A stretch of 64,000 bases of DNA from Shewanella marisflavi (GCF_023283925.1 NZ_JAKIKX010000003.1:248001-312000); one strand, 5' to 3'; shown: positions 29,941-38,120, counted from the stretch's first letter. The notes: a model not told the origin generated them from the letters alone. A program made the numbers and translations.

Positions 29941-30118
29941 GCTTAATGTAAGCCGAACAAGACAAGCTAGAGTCACGCTGAAGGTAGGATTTACGCTTCT
30001 TTTTGGTACTTTCGGTAGTTCAATTTGCTGAAAAGGCAAGTGCAATTGTCATTTCTGTGTGCTGGATGTTAATATTGCGCCAATTTTTAAGGGACTTGGA
30101 ACTATAGGTAAATCGATA

Positions 30119-30859
30119 ATGAAAAAATTGCTGACAGCTACGGCTATCCTGATGGCAGCCCCCTTTGCAGCGCACGCGGGTGCCGATTTTGTTAAGGGTG
30201 ACAGAACCTTTGCGGCAGATGCTGAAGTGGGTGCGACAGTGACCACAGGTAATACTGAGACGACTTCGCTTAAAGGGCGTCTGGATATGAAGCATGAGCT
30301 GGGTAACTGGGAAAACCAATACCTGCTAGAAGCCCTCTATAAAGAAGATAGTGGTGAAGAGACAGGTAAGCGCTACTACGGTCTGGTGCAGGGTAACTAT
30401 AAGTTCAGCGATATCAATTATATGTTTGCCAATGCTAACCATGAGATAGATCCTTTCACTGGTTTTGACTCAAAGTCGACAGTATCAGTGGGTTATGGTC
30501 ATAAGTTTGTCGATACCGAAAAGACAACCTTTGCCATCGAAGTGGGTCCGGGTTTCCAGTACAAGCGTCTGGACGATGTGAGCGCCGCTGAAGCGGGTTA
30601 TGACACCGAAGAGAGCTGGGTGGCGCACGGGGTGATTAACTTCGAAACAGAGATCACCGACAACTCTAAATTCAAGCAGCTATTTGTCGCTGACTATGGT
30701 GAAAGCCTGGAAGGACGTTCAGAGACATCTATCACTGCTAACATTGTGGGTGCTCTGGCGATGAAATTTGCTGTGATCGTGCGTTATAACAGCGAACCGC
30801 TGGATGACAAGAAGAGTACAGATACAGAAACCAATATGACCTTGTTGTATTCATTCTAA
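30119..30859 (+). CDS. DUF481 outer-membrane protein
   Basis: 246 aa with a Sec signal peptide (MKKLLTATAILMAAPFAAHA, cleavage before G). The mature part is rich in alternating beta strands ending in a C-terminal aromatic (LLYSF), typical of outer-membrane beta barrels. The pattern EVGATVTTGNTETTSLKGRLD matches DUF481 (YdiY-like putative salt-induced outer-membrane protein). Start at the signal peptide ATG 30119. Function unknown. Confidence 0.88.
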   Translation: MKKLLTATAILMAAPFAAHAGADFVKGDRTFAADAEVGATVTTGNTETTSLKGRLDMKHELGNWENQYLLEALYKEDSGEETGKRYYGLVQGNYKFSDINYMFANANHEIDPFTGFDSKSTVSVGYGHKFVDTEKTTFAIEVGPGFQYKRLDDVSAAEAGYDTEESWVAHGVINFETEITDNSKFKQLFVADYGESLEGRSETSITANIVGALAMKFAVIVRYNSEPLDDKKSTDTETNMTLLYSF

Positions 30860-30877
30860 TATACTGATCTTATGCAT

Positions 30878-30911
30878 AAAAAAATGGCGCCCTAAAGGGC
30901 GTCTTTTTTTT
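30878..30911. terminator. Terminator after DUF481 gene
   Basis: GCGCCC-taaa-GGGCGt stem preceded by A7 and followed by T8. Confidence 0.9.
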
Positions 30912-31116
30912 GAGCAAAACTCAGGCTGAATACAGGCTTAACCCAAGTCTAATTAGGCTTAAATCTGTATCTGGATGTATCATAATTATTCAGTTATTTT
31001 AATGAGTTATGTGCTTTTAGTCACGAAAGTCACCCCGCTTAAATGTCACACTGTAGGCCTAGGTTGCTTAGGCACCCCGAGATAAATAGTTGTACTCGTT
31101 AGTGTGAGAATTTCTA

Positions 31117-31572
31117 ATGCAGATAGGTAGCTGTTGGTTTGATCCGTCGCAATCGACCCTATCAAACCAGGACAATGACACCAGTTGGCGTATGCCATGT
31201 GCGGAGTTTGCCGTACTCAAATTATTGACCAATCACAGAGGTCAGGTGCTGTCCCATGCCGAGCTGCTGGCGGCGCTGCCCGAAGAGGAGGCAAATATGG
31301 CCCGTCTCGTTCAGGCGGTTGATCGCATTCGCTTCTTTTTAGGAACCCCCTCTGGCAAGTTATTGGAGTCCATCGATAATCAGGGCTACATACTGCATCA
31401 TAAGCTTTCGCCTAATCTTGATTTAGTGGGGAGTGGCCCCACAAAACGCATGACGAGTCAGCAGTATATCCTATTGATTTCTCAGTTATTACTGCTAATT
31501 TTGCTCGTTTATTCTGTATTTGAACCTTTCAATTACCTTCCTGCTTTAAGAGAGTTTATCCGCGAGCAATAA
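31117..31572 (+). CDS. ToxR-like winged-helix membrane protein, no periplasmic domain
   Basis: 151 aa. The N-terminal OmpR/PhoB-type winged helix (residues about 1-100: FDPSQSTLSNQ, CAEFAVLKLLTNHRGQVLSHAELLAAL, VDRIRFFLG, IDNQGYILH) is followed by one C-terminal transmembrane helix (YILLISQLLLLILLVYSVF) and only about 16 residues beyond it. It resembles ToxR/CadC topology without a sensor domain. It converges on the split-Soret cytochrome operon and may regulate it. Ligand sensing, if any, would need a partner. Confidence 0.75.
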   Translation: MQIGSCWFDPSQSTLSNQDNDTSWRMPCAEFAVLKLLTNHRGQVLSHAELLAALPEEEANMARLVQAVDRIRFFLGTPSGKLLESIDNQGYILHHKLSPNLDLVGSGPTKRMTSQQYILLISQLLLLILLVYSVFEPFNYLPALREFIREQ

Positions 31573-31657
31573 CCTCACCTCGCTTTGTTTTTGCTAGCCT
31601 TGCTTTGGCCGCTTCAGCGCTATTTTGTGTGCGTGTCGAACTTTGCCTATGGGACAT

Positions 31658-31688
31658 AAAAAAAGGGCCACACACTAGGTGATGGCCC
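31658..31688 (-). terminator. Terminator of the split-Soret operon
   Basis: GGGCCA / TGGCCC stem with an A7 run at the left on the plus strand (T-run on minus), 19 bp after the lipoprotein gene. Confidence 0.78.
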
Positions 31689-31706
31689 CCAAAGTGGTGC
31701 AGTGGG

Positions 31707-32225
31707 TTAAGTGGAGGGGAGCAGAACCAGTTCGTTGGTCGCCTTGGCACCTTTGATCTCTATGGCAACTTTAAATTCTTCAACCGAACCAGGAGCGGTA
31801 TTGGCATCCCAGTCTAGATCGGTTGCACTAAAGCTGTATTGGCCATTATCTGTTTCTTCTAGCATGCCCTGGCAGTCGCCAGCGGCGCTATCGCATTGAT
31901 AGCTTTGCGTCACGTGCCAATGTTTCCAAGCCTTCGCCTTGTTTGACTCCGTGGTGCTATCGGGGAAACCGAAGTAGACGATGTTGTAATCTTTGGCATT
32001 GGTAATCGCCAAGCCGTCATCATCTGTTAAGGCAAAGCTCAGGGTGCCTGTCTCGCCGTCAAATTCGGCCAGAGTCAGGTTGATGGCCAAGGCCTCACCG
32101 GCATCTATGGTGACTGGTGGAGGCGGAATGATCACACCGCCGTCATCGTCATCATTATCGTCACTGCCGCAACCGCCGCACATTAGCAGTGTTGCTAATA
32201 GAGCTGTTAATAACTTCTCATTCAT
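31707..32225 (-). CDS. Heme-less OmcA/MtrC domain-I-like lipoprotein
   Basis: 172 aa. A short hydrophobic signal ends in cysteines (LLMCGGCGSDD), a probable lipoprotein, followed by an acidic linker. The remaining about 140 residues resemble the N-terminal beta domain of OmcA/MtrC decaheme cytochromes: a strand pattern ending DNGQYSFSATDLDWD...VEEFKVAIEIKG...LVLLPST. The decaheme gene at 38564 has the comparable DGSYTYTFNTNL...QRIAIEMQFEY...DWIPST. No CxxCH is present. It starts 11 bp after the split-Soret gene with an AAGGAG site, so both are one operon. Confidence 0.7.
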   Translation of the reverse strand: MNEKLLTALLATLLMCGGCGSDDNDDDDGGVIIPPPPVTIDAGEALAINLTLAEFDGETGTLSFALTDDDGLAITNAKDYNIVYFGFPDSTTESNKAKAWKHWHVTQSYQCDSAAGDCQGMLEETDNGQYSFSATDLDWDANTAPGSVEEFKVAIEIKGAKATNELVLLPST

Positions 32226-32236
32226 GACCTGCTCCT

Positions 32237-33058
32237 TTAGTTAAAGTGGCCGGTATGGCAAGTCGTACATTCCATATCTGACTTCACGCTGGCTGCACTA
32301 CCCATGGTAGTCTCTACACCGTGACAGGTTTGACAGTTTTGTGCCTCGCTTGAAGGCTTTGATTCAGGTAGCGCCGAGATATCTTCGCCCTTATAGGCGC
32401 GGTTCAGCAACTCGACCACGTGATAAGCAACAGAAGCCGATAGACGCTTACAGCGCTCACCCTTCTGGCTGAAGGTAAAGCCTGAAGCTTTAGACCAGTT
32501 ACTGATAGAAGAGTGACACAGGATGCTGTTGGCAACCGATGACTTACCTACCAGAGCGGTTTTCTCGGCGGTTGAACCTATGCCAGCAACAAATTCGTCG
32601 CTTGAGAAAGGCAGCTCTGTCACTTCGTAGTAGCGGAAAGAGGCGCCAATCACAGCTGAGTTCTGACCGTTGATATCGTCTAAGATGTTGACCAGCATAC
32701 CGGTAGCGTTGTTGTTACCACACACTGTGCCCTGACCAACAATACCCGCCCAGCCATAACCAGCCAGCGCTGTAGGAATCGTCTTGAACTTGTCGGCATC
32801 GGCGCTGCTAGAGTTAGCTAACATAGTCACCAAGGCGTGGAAGACCTGGTGCATACATCCACCGCCAGTCTCATAAGCTAGCTTGGCGGTTGCCATAGGA
32901 TCGAGGGGAACATACTTAAGCTTTTCGCCTAACTCCAGTTTGTAATTACCTTGTTCGTCGGTAGCGGCGAAGGCTGATGTGCCCATAAGGGTGGCGCCCG
33001 CCGCCGCTGTGCTGATGCCGATGATTTGGCTAAGTGCTTGGCGTCTATTGATGGTCAT
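32237..33058 (-). CDS. Split-Soret-type diheme cytochrome c (C_GCAxxG_C_C family)
   Basis: 273 aa periplasmic cytochrome. The N-terminus MTINRRQALSQIIGISTAAAG looks like a twin-arginine signal. The body carries the cysteine pattern of the C_GCAxxG_C_C family (GGGCMHQVFHAL, QGTVCGNNNATGML, SILCHSSISNWSKASG, RCKRLSASVAYHVVELLN). The C-terminus has two heme c sites, CQTCH at 242-246 and CTTCH at 264-268. This is the arrangement of split-Soret cytochrome c of Desulfovibrio, where hemes stack at a dimer interface; function is unsettled. Followed by the OmcA-like lipoprotein gene. Confidence 0.75.
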   Translation of the reverse strand: MTINRRQALSQIIGISTAAAGATLMGTSAFAATDEQGNYKLELGEKLKYVPLDPMATAKLAYETGGGCMHQVFHALVTMLANSSSADADKFKTIPTALAGYGWAGIVGQGTVCGNNNATGMLVNILDDINGQNSAVIGASFRYYEVTELPFSSDEFVAGIGSTAEKTALVGKSSVANSILCHSSISNWSKASGFTFSQKGERCKRLSASVAYHVVELLNRAYKGEDISALPESKPSSEAQNCQTCHGVETTMGSAASVKSDMECTTCHTGHFN

Positions 33059-33516
33059 GACAATGTCCTCACTTGGATAGATGTTATTTTTGTTGTTGGC
33101 ACAAACTAAAAGATGCGCCGTTTTGAACTTGGAGCCAGTGTGGCCCTGGTAGATTGCAAATAGTGTGATTTGAGTCAGATGAAGCCTTGGGATAGGAGAG
33201 AGTTCGTTATCACAGGTTTTTCTAATGTTTTGTATCGGCTATTCGAATCAATACCCCGCCAGATTATCGGCGTGGGCGGTTGTGATGCGATCTGTGTCAC
33301 CTTATTTGTAACATTCATGTTAATTTGTGGGGTTTTGCGCGCTTATAAATATCGACGTGTTGAGCGTGAAGAAAGAGGCGGAAGTCACAGAGGTTTATTT
33401 TCCTTACTCTTGTTAAGGATATTTTTTACATGACTTTCGAGGAGATAGAGGGGATCACAGATTTTTTTTGCTAGCTTGCATAAGATTATTTGCATCTGAA
33501 TGACAGAGTAACCAAG
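33059..33516. other. Divergent region between split-Soret gene and ToxR-like gene
   Basis: About 458 bp, AT-rich at 33290-33510, expected to carry both promoters. An 87-residue open frame at 33170-33433 looks non-coding. No repeat or operator recognised. Confidence 0.5.
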
Positions 33517-34326
33517 ATGCAACTGGGCGATTGCCGATTTGACAGATATAAAGGCGTGCTCACCAATGAATTGACGGGTGAAGAGTGGCATCTGCCGCGC
33601 GCTGAATTGCAGGTCTTATCACTCTTACTGGCCAATAATGACAAAGTGGTGGCTAAGCGGGTCTTAGGGGCGGGCGATGATGAGCATGCCCCTTTAAGTG
33701 ACTCGTCGGTGGCGCGTGCCGTCTTTATGTTGCGCTCATTTCTCGGCCCGCTTCATGAGCATATGATAGAAACCGTCAAGGGTAAGGGTTATCGCCTACG
33801 CCTTGAAAACGCGGTGCCCTCATCGGTGCAGGCGAGTGTGAGTCGTGAGCCCTATGGTTTAGGTGAGCGGATTGAAGCGGTGTTGGCCTGGTTGTTTGGT
33901 AAGCGTCATCGCTGGATCAAACTCTGGGTTGGACTGATCGTCTTGCTGCTTGGCGTCCTGGTGTCACTGCAGCTGTTCTCCTCGGTTAATTTTGAGATAG
34001 AGCACACAGAGCCTTATCTGCGTCATAGCATCACCTTGGAGTCTGGGCAGAAGGTGATGTTTATCAGTTACGCAAAATCTAAGACCAATAACACTTCGCT
34101 ATTACGTCTGTCTGAGAAGATGTCTCAGGCGTTTGGCCACTGCGAGTCATCGTCTTGGAAAGAGGTCTACATGTCGCTTTCTCACGATAAACAGGTCTTT
34201 AATATCACGATGCGCGGCGAGAGGATGGGGCAGTCCTTGGTGCGCAACCTTAAGTTAACCGATTACAGGCAGCAGAAGGTGTTTATCTCCGATGTCTGGT
34301 TTAAAGAGGTATCTTTGTGTGAATAG
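33517..34326 (+). CDS. ToxR-like transmembrane transcriptional regulator
   Basis: 269 aa. Cytoplasmic winged-helix DNA-binding domain (residues about 1-103: CRFDRYKGVLTNELTGEEWHLPRAELQVLSLLLAN, SVARAVFMLRSFLG, ETVKGKGYRLRLE), a linker, one transmembrane helix (WIKLWVGLIVLLLGVLVSLQLF, about 145-166) and a periplasmic domain of about 100 residues containing two cysteines. This is ToxR/CadC topology. Start ATG 33517 begins at MQLGDCRF. The next gene, overlapping by eight bases, encodes a single-pass protein in ToxS position. Confidence 0.82.
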   Translation: MQLGDCRFDRYKGVLTNELTGEEWHLPRAELQVLSLLLANNDKVVAKRVLGAGDDEHAPLSDSSVARAVFMLRSFLGPLHEHMIETVKGKGYRLRLENAVPSSVQASVSREPYGLGERIEAVLAWLFGKRHRWIKLWVGLIVLLLGVLVSLQLFSSVNFEIEHTEPYLRHSITLESGQKVMFISYAKSKTNNTSLLRLSEKMSQAFGHCESSSWKEVYMSLSHDKQVFNITMRGERMGQSLVRNLKLTDYRQQKVFISDVWFKEVSLCE

Positions 34327-34840
34327 AAAGGTGCTGTGGGCGATCAATTTCTTAGTGCTGGCACTGTTGGCGGTTAGCATCACCATTAGTTATCGCTACC
34401 TTAACCCTAGCGAGAGTTTGATGCTGAGCTGTAGCTCAGAGTTATTCGATCGCCGCGATAATGCTAATGCTGAAGGGCGCCACTACCTATTGGTCGATAT
34501 CATGGCCAAGCAGCAGCAGGCGCAGATCAACTATCGCTATTTTAACCTCGACGGTACGTCGGCCGGCACCATACGCATGCAGGGGAAGTATTTCGAGATC
34601 GATAAGCACAGTGGACGCTACCATTTTTCGGTAGAGACCAAGGAGGAGAGTGGCGCCGAATCCACCGAGGCCATGCCCAGACATATGCAATATCTCTCTT
34701 ACATCAGCTCCTTTAACTTAGACAGTAAGGGGATGCATAATTTATCTATTGAACCGCTGGAATTAGATCCCCACAGGGACTATGCCGTGGTATTGTTTCA
34801 GCCTAGCAACACCGTCTGTGGTTGCCGTATAGTGCAATAG
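34319..34840 (+). CDS. Single-pass periplasmic protein, possible ToxS-like partner
   Basis: 173 aa from GTG 34319, overlapping the regulator gene. One N-terminal transmembrane helix (VLWAINFLVLALLAVSITISY) anchors a periplasmic domain of about 145 residues rich in beta strands with three cysteines (LSCSSELF, TVCGCRIVQ). No sequence family recognised, but position, topology and size are those of ToxS/TcpH effector proteins that stabilise ToxR-like regulators. That role is inferred from context only. Confidence 0.68.
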   Translation: MNRKVLWAINFLVLALLAVSITISYRYLNPSESLMLSCSSELFDRRDNANAEGRHYLLVDIMAKQQQAQINYRYFNLDGTSAGTIRMQGKYFEIDKHSGRYHFSVETKEESGAESTEAMPRHMQYLSYISSFNLDSKGMHNLSIEPLELDPHRDYAVVLFQPSNTVCGCRIVQ

Positions 34841-34909
34841 CCACTCTTCGGCTATACTCAGGATGTTAGTTTCTAAATTACTGAAATAATTCCATAATTC
34901 TGAGGTTTT

Positions 34910-36319
34910 GTGTCTAAGGTTAATATCAAGCAGGAAGAGTCACTGTCGATTAAGTTTACCCATCAGATGAAGGTGGGTGACCATAGACGGCTCGACCTCT
35001 ATTTCTTTCTGCCCAAGGAGATGGGGATCAATTCCCAAAGCCTTGATGAGGAAGAGTATTACCATGCCGCGATTGCCGGTCGACGCTCCTATTACTCTTC
35101 GGGCTTGCATCTTCCTCTGGTGCAGGGGCGTTTTATCAGCCAGAAGAAACGTACCGTCGAGGAGTTCAGGCTCTACCTGAACCTATTTGCCTACCAGTTT
35201 GCCGTGGCGATTGAGACCGACAGTAAGGAGCTGGCTCAGGTAGAAGATATCGAGAAGTTTTATACCTCGCTCAAAGAGCTGAGCGAGATAGTGACTCAGC
35301 TACTGAAGAAGTTTCGCCGTAACGAGCCCAGCGATCCTAAGTGGAAACACTATTTCGAAAACTCAGATAACTATCTCTCCTGGTTCTGCGAGCAGCAGTT
35401 ATTGAAACTCTTATCCCATGCGCCACGTAGCAGTGATTACAGCGAGGTGGTTGAAGAGGTGATTAACCTGTGCCGCAGCGAGAGTAGCTATCGCGACAGC
35501 AAGAATTACAACTCGGCTCAGACCCTGAATGATCCTAACCGTATCTCTAATAAGATGTTGCTGCTGCGCCGTTTGATCCAGCAAGGGGTTGTATTAAAAG
35601 AGGAGCAGAAGCGTCTTGGCGTAGGGCTGAAGAAAATGACCACAGGGATAGCCACCGCCTTTGTGATGCTGGTGGTTTCAACGCTTATTATCAAGGCCCA
35701 GGGGGTCTTTAGCGGCCTCACCATGGCCTTGGTGTTTACTCTGGCGGTGATCTACGGTTTTCGCGAGATCTTCAAAGAAGATATTCGTAATGCCCTGTGG
35801 CGAGTGATTCAGAAGGGACGGCCTCGTTGGAGCCGCATTCTGCGCGACACCACCAGTCAGGCGATGATCGCTAAACAGCACGTGTGGATAGACTTTATCA
35901 AGTCTAAGGACCTGCCCGAGGAGATCGACGAGATCCTAAGGCGCCGCCACAGCCAGAATAAGCTCGATGCCGACATATTGCATTATGGCATCAACTCCCG
36001 CATCGCTAACAAAGGCTTCCTTGCCGGCTACTCCACCATACAGGAGCAGGTGAACTTTAGCCTGGCGCCCTTCGCACGTTACCTTGAGCGGGGCAAGGCA
36101 AAGATCTATAAGGAGGCCGACGGCAAGATCAGCAGCGACTCGGTAGAGCGCCGCTACCAGATCAACCTGGTACTGTCGCTGCAAGAAGGCCGCAACCCGC
36201 CACAATTCGCCCGCTACAAGATCACCATGAACCGCTCCACCATAGTGGATATCAGTGAGAGTGCGCTACCAGATGGGGTAGAGGCCATTGGGATGGAACA
36301 CGATGAGACTGAGGGCTAA
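34910..36319 (+). CDS. Conserved hypothetical protein with central membrane hairpin
   Basis: 469 aa from GTG 34910 (TGAGG site 4 bp upstream). The N-terminal half (1-235) is soluble and partly helical (HRRLDLYFFLPKEMGIN, LNLFAYQFAVAIETDSKE). Two adjacent hydrophobic helices follow (about 245-285, GIATAFVMLVVSTLIIKAQG and GLTMALVFTLAVIYGF). The rest is a soluble charged domain of about 180 residues. I do not know the family; similar proteins occur in other marine gammaproteobacteria as far as I recall. It follows the ToxR-like pair by 70 bp on the same strand and could be in their regulon or operon. Confidence 0.72.
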   Translation: MSKVNIKQEESLSIKFTHQMKVGDHRRLDLYFFLPKEMGINSQSLDEEEYYHAAIAGRRSYYSSGLHLPLVQGRFISQKKRTVEEFRLYLNLFAYQFAVAIETDSKELAQVEDIEKFYTSLKELSEIVTQLLKKFRRNEPSDPKWKHYFENSDNYLSWFCEQQLLKLLSHAPRSSDYSEVVEEVINLCRSESSYRDSKNYNSAQTLNDPNRISNKMLLLRRLIQQGVVLKEEQKRLGVGLKKMTTGIATAFVMLVVSTLIIKAQGVFSGLTMALVFTLAVIYGFREIFKEDIRNALWRVIQKGRPRWSRILRDTTSQAMIAKQHVWIDFIKSKDLPEEIDEILRRRHSQNKLDADILHYGINSRIANKGFLAGYSTIQEQVNFSLAPFARYLERGKAKIYKEADGKISSDSVERRYQINLVLSLQEGRNPPQFARYKITMNRSTIVDISESALPDGVEAIGMEHDETEG

Positions 36320-36401
36320 CTTGCCCTTCGTCGGGGCTGATTACGAGGTTTAGCCACTACCTGAATAGGTGTTTGATAGAAAACCGTTCACCATGACATA
36401 T

Positions 36402-36546
36402 GGTGTATCAATTGCCTGCCGCAGGCTCATGTGCAAACACATTTGTGACACGCTACGAGCACATCCCTGTGAGCTCTACCTCGGCATCCATGCCTCGGAA
36501 GGTCACAAATGTGTTTACACCTAGTTCTCTGTCTCTTCGATTAACC
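36402..36546 (-). repeat. Structured dispersed repeat, copy R1
   Basis: Minus-strand copy of the family anchored by atcgaagaga. The outer stem pairs gtgtaaacacatttgtgac with gtcacaaatgtgtttgcac. Inner hairpins are GGCAT-gg-ATGCC and CACA-ggga-TGTG. The tail gcctgcggcaggcaattga is shared with copy R6. Confidence 0.75.
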
Positions 36547-36551
36547 ATTGT

Positions 36552-36586
36552 GGTTGATGGATAGGTTGATGGATAGGTTGATTTAG
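36552..36586 (+). repeat. Short 12-bp tandem repeat
   Basis: gttgatggatag repeated about two and a half times between repeat copies R1 and R2; non-coding. Confidence 0.7.
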
Positions 36587-36599
36587 GTACTTCTGAAGA

Positions 36600-36772
36600 C
36601 ACGCTGATTCTTTTTGTATAAGAGGCATCCCGCGGAGCTCTACGACAGCATCTGAAGTGAATGGATTTACAAATGCCGCGATGACATGGAGGTCATAGAG
36701 CGGCCCGGCCTCGGAAGGCCTCAGCCGCACCTACACCGAGTTATCTGTCTCTTCGATTTAGCCGCATTTGAT
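36600..36772 (-). repeat. Degenerate copy of the structured repeat, R2
   Basis: Carries the atcgaagaga anchor (minus strand, near 36760) and several short palindromes with GGA in the loop (for example atgac-atggag-gtcat), but the outer stem is largely lost. Confidence 0.5.
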
Positions 36773-36864
36773 CTTTACAATTGTTCAAGTTAAGCCATTT
36801 TGGACATTTTCGAGTTAAAGCCTTAATTCTAACCTGTCAGTTTCGGATAAAAATTTCTATGGGA

Positions 36865-36966
36865 TAACGCCCAGCTCACCGCGCGTAGTAATGTTGGCGA
36901 CTTTACTGCGTGTTTTTGCAGTAAAGGTGCAAACATTACGGAGTCCGGTGGAGCTGCTGGTTAAGT
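36865..36966 (-). other. attC-like site of cassette A
   Basis: 102-bp palindrome directly after the small gene. Read on the minus strand it begins acttaac and ends gggcgtta. The arms pair over about 45 positions (…gtaatgtttgcacctttactgc against its near-inverse), with an apical loop. The end boxes fit attC cores (RYYYAAC and GTT), and acttaac is the exact inverse of gttaagt at the other end of the cassette (37351-37357). Confidence 0.68.
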
Positions 36967-37356
36967 GTTTTATTCGTTTTGCCACTGATCTAGATCCTCT
37001 ACTGGATTAGGCAAGCGGCCTGAAAGCCATTCGGCACAAGTGCCAGGTTTGAAGTCTTTGTCGTGGCACTCTATTACCCACGATAAGAATTCTTCGGGAC
37101 CACCGTTCATATATGGAGGTGGTGATACCGGATGAAAAGAAGTAGGTAAACGCTCATCAAGGGACAAGTAATTTAACACATGACCAAGTTCTTGAACTGT
37201 ATGCCACGCAAATTTATGATTTATGTCGATATCAAACTTTACCCACCAACGACCATCATCTTCAGCGCCCGTTCCTATTGCACCACTTATCGCTGGTACT
37301 TTTTCTAGAAACTCTACTAATTTTGTAAAAGCTCGATTATCCATAATTACACTTAA
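36868..37356 (-). mobile_element. Integron-type gene cassette A (orphan)
   Basis: 489 bp between G/TT junctions: it begins TTAAGT next to the conserved leader and ends at gggcg before ttatcc. It holds one promoterless small gene with a 12-bp 5' UTR and a terminal attC-like palindrome, the standard cassette layout. No integrase gene was found in the window. Confidence 0.62.
36970..37344 (-). CDS. Hypothetical protein in cassette A
   Basis: 124 aa from ATG 37344 (MDNRAFTKLVEFLEKVPAISG). Small, acidic, soluble, with several tryptophans (GRWWVKFDIDINHKFAW, FLSWVIECHD, CAEWLSGRLP). No family recognised. The gene is AT-richer than its neighbours. An ATG belonging to the upstream leader (37359) is in frame and would add five residues (129 aa), so the leader can supply the start codon. 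It sits alone in a repeat island, followed by an attC-like palindrome, which points to lateral acquisition as an integron cassette. Confidence 0.72.
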   Translation of the reverse strand: MDNRAFTKLVEFLEKVPAISGAIGTGAEDDGRWWVKFDIDINHKFAWHTVQELGHVLNYLSLDERLPTSFHPVSPPPYMNGGPEEFLSWVIECHDKDFKPGTCAEWLSGRLPNPVEDLDQWQNE

Positions 37357-37478
37357 CATTTTATTAGTGCGGATGCGCGTTTACCTCGTTGGACCAGTGA
37401 AAACGCGCACAGTTAACTATCTGTATACAATGAATTTATCAGCATTTTGCTAAATATACCATCTGGAAAAACGCGCAC
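37357..37478 (-). repeat. Conserved attI-like leader, copy A
   Basis: 122 bp that matches the leader at 60189-60315 at roughly 80 percent over its length. Read on the minus strand it contains gtgcgcgtttttcc, gataaattc, a TATACA-like box, gttaactgtgcgcg, aacgaggtaaacgc and ends cactaataaaatg at the cassette junction. The ends form an inverted repeat (gcgttt / aaacgc). The terminal ctaataaaatG/TT resembles the attI1 junction ctaaaacaaaG/TT. Confidence 0.65.
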
Positions 37479-37479
37479 G

Positions 37480-37685
37480 GATTTAGGCTTAAAATCACTC
37501 AAAAGTCACATAATTTAAATATGACTGTGTATCTGTCCAGTTTCTACTTCATGTGGTGAATCGCACAAACAGGACTTAGATAAGAAATTGTTGAGTAGTT
37601 AGTTTGCGATTTACTGGCTGACCAACAACTCACTTTGGGGCAAAAATAACCCAGCATTTAGATTCGCTACTCGCGCCAAATACCG
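37480..37685. other. Non-coding spacer in repeat island
   Basis: About 205 bp, AT-rich, without a gene, recognised repeat or hairpin. It separates leader A from structured repeat R3. Confidence 0.5.
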
Positions 37686-37802
37686 CTAAATCGAAGAGAC
37701 GTTGGATACCCAGTGCAAACACGATTTTGGCCTTCGAAATCAGGGATGATTTCGCAGAGCCCACAAGGAAGTGCTCGTGGCGAGCCAAAATAGTGTTTGC
37801 AC
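37686..37802 (+). repeat. Structured dispersed repeat, copy R3
   Basis: Anchor aaatcgaagaga at 37688. Outer stem gtgcaaacacgattttggc (37713-37731) pairs with gccaaaatagtgtttgcac (37784-37802). Inner hairpin cgaaatca-ggga-tgatttcg (37735-37754); second hairpin CAC-aagga-aGTG. The family tail (gccggacaggcgttag) follows at 37810. Confidence 0.8.
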
Positions 37803-37809
37803 GATCCCT

Positions 37810-37960
37810 GCCGGACAGGCGTTAGATTGCCATGAAGGCACGACCTTTAATTCGCGTCCCAACAACAAACACGATAGATGCGACAACATCGAGATGTGAA
37901 CATACGCTTACCGCAGCTGATAGGTTGCCATGAAGGTAAGACCTTCAATCCCCTAGTCGA
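37810..37960 (+). repeat. Diverged copies of the 98-bp tail unit
   Basis: GCCGGACAGGCGTTAGATTGCC followed by atgaaggcacgaccttt and cgcgtcccaacaac, then a second partial copy (taggttgccatgaaggtaagaccttc) near 37920-37949. Same unit as the tandem array at 38128. Confidence 0.65.
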
Positions 37961-38002
37961 TTCAAATAAGCTGAAGCCAGAAGCCATTGCAGCAAACAAT
38001 GA

Positions 38003-38120
38003 CGCTAAATCGAAGAGACGTTGGATACCTAGTGCAAACACGATTTTGGCCCTCGGCGGCAGGGAAGCCGCCGTGGAGCGTATAGGGATATATTCACAGC
38101 GTGCCAAAATAGTGTTTGCA
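38003..38120 (+). repeat. Structured dispersed repeat, copy R4
   Basis: Anchor aaatcgaagaga near 38006. Outer stem gtgcaaacacgattttggc pairs with gccaaaatagtgtttgcac (38102-38120), identical to R3. The inner stem differs from R3 but still pairs: cggcggc-aggga-agccgccg (38053-38072). Second hairpin TATA-ggga-TATA. Confidence 0.8.

Noticed and set aside
33170..33433. 87-codon open frame upstream of the ToxR-like gene
   Set aside because: TTG start, AT-rich, no ribosome site, arginine-rich composition unlike the neighbours and no recognisable domain; treated as intergenic.
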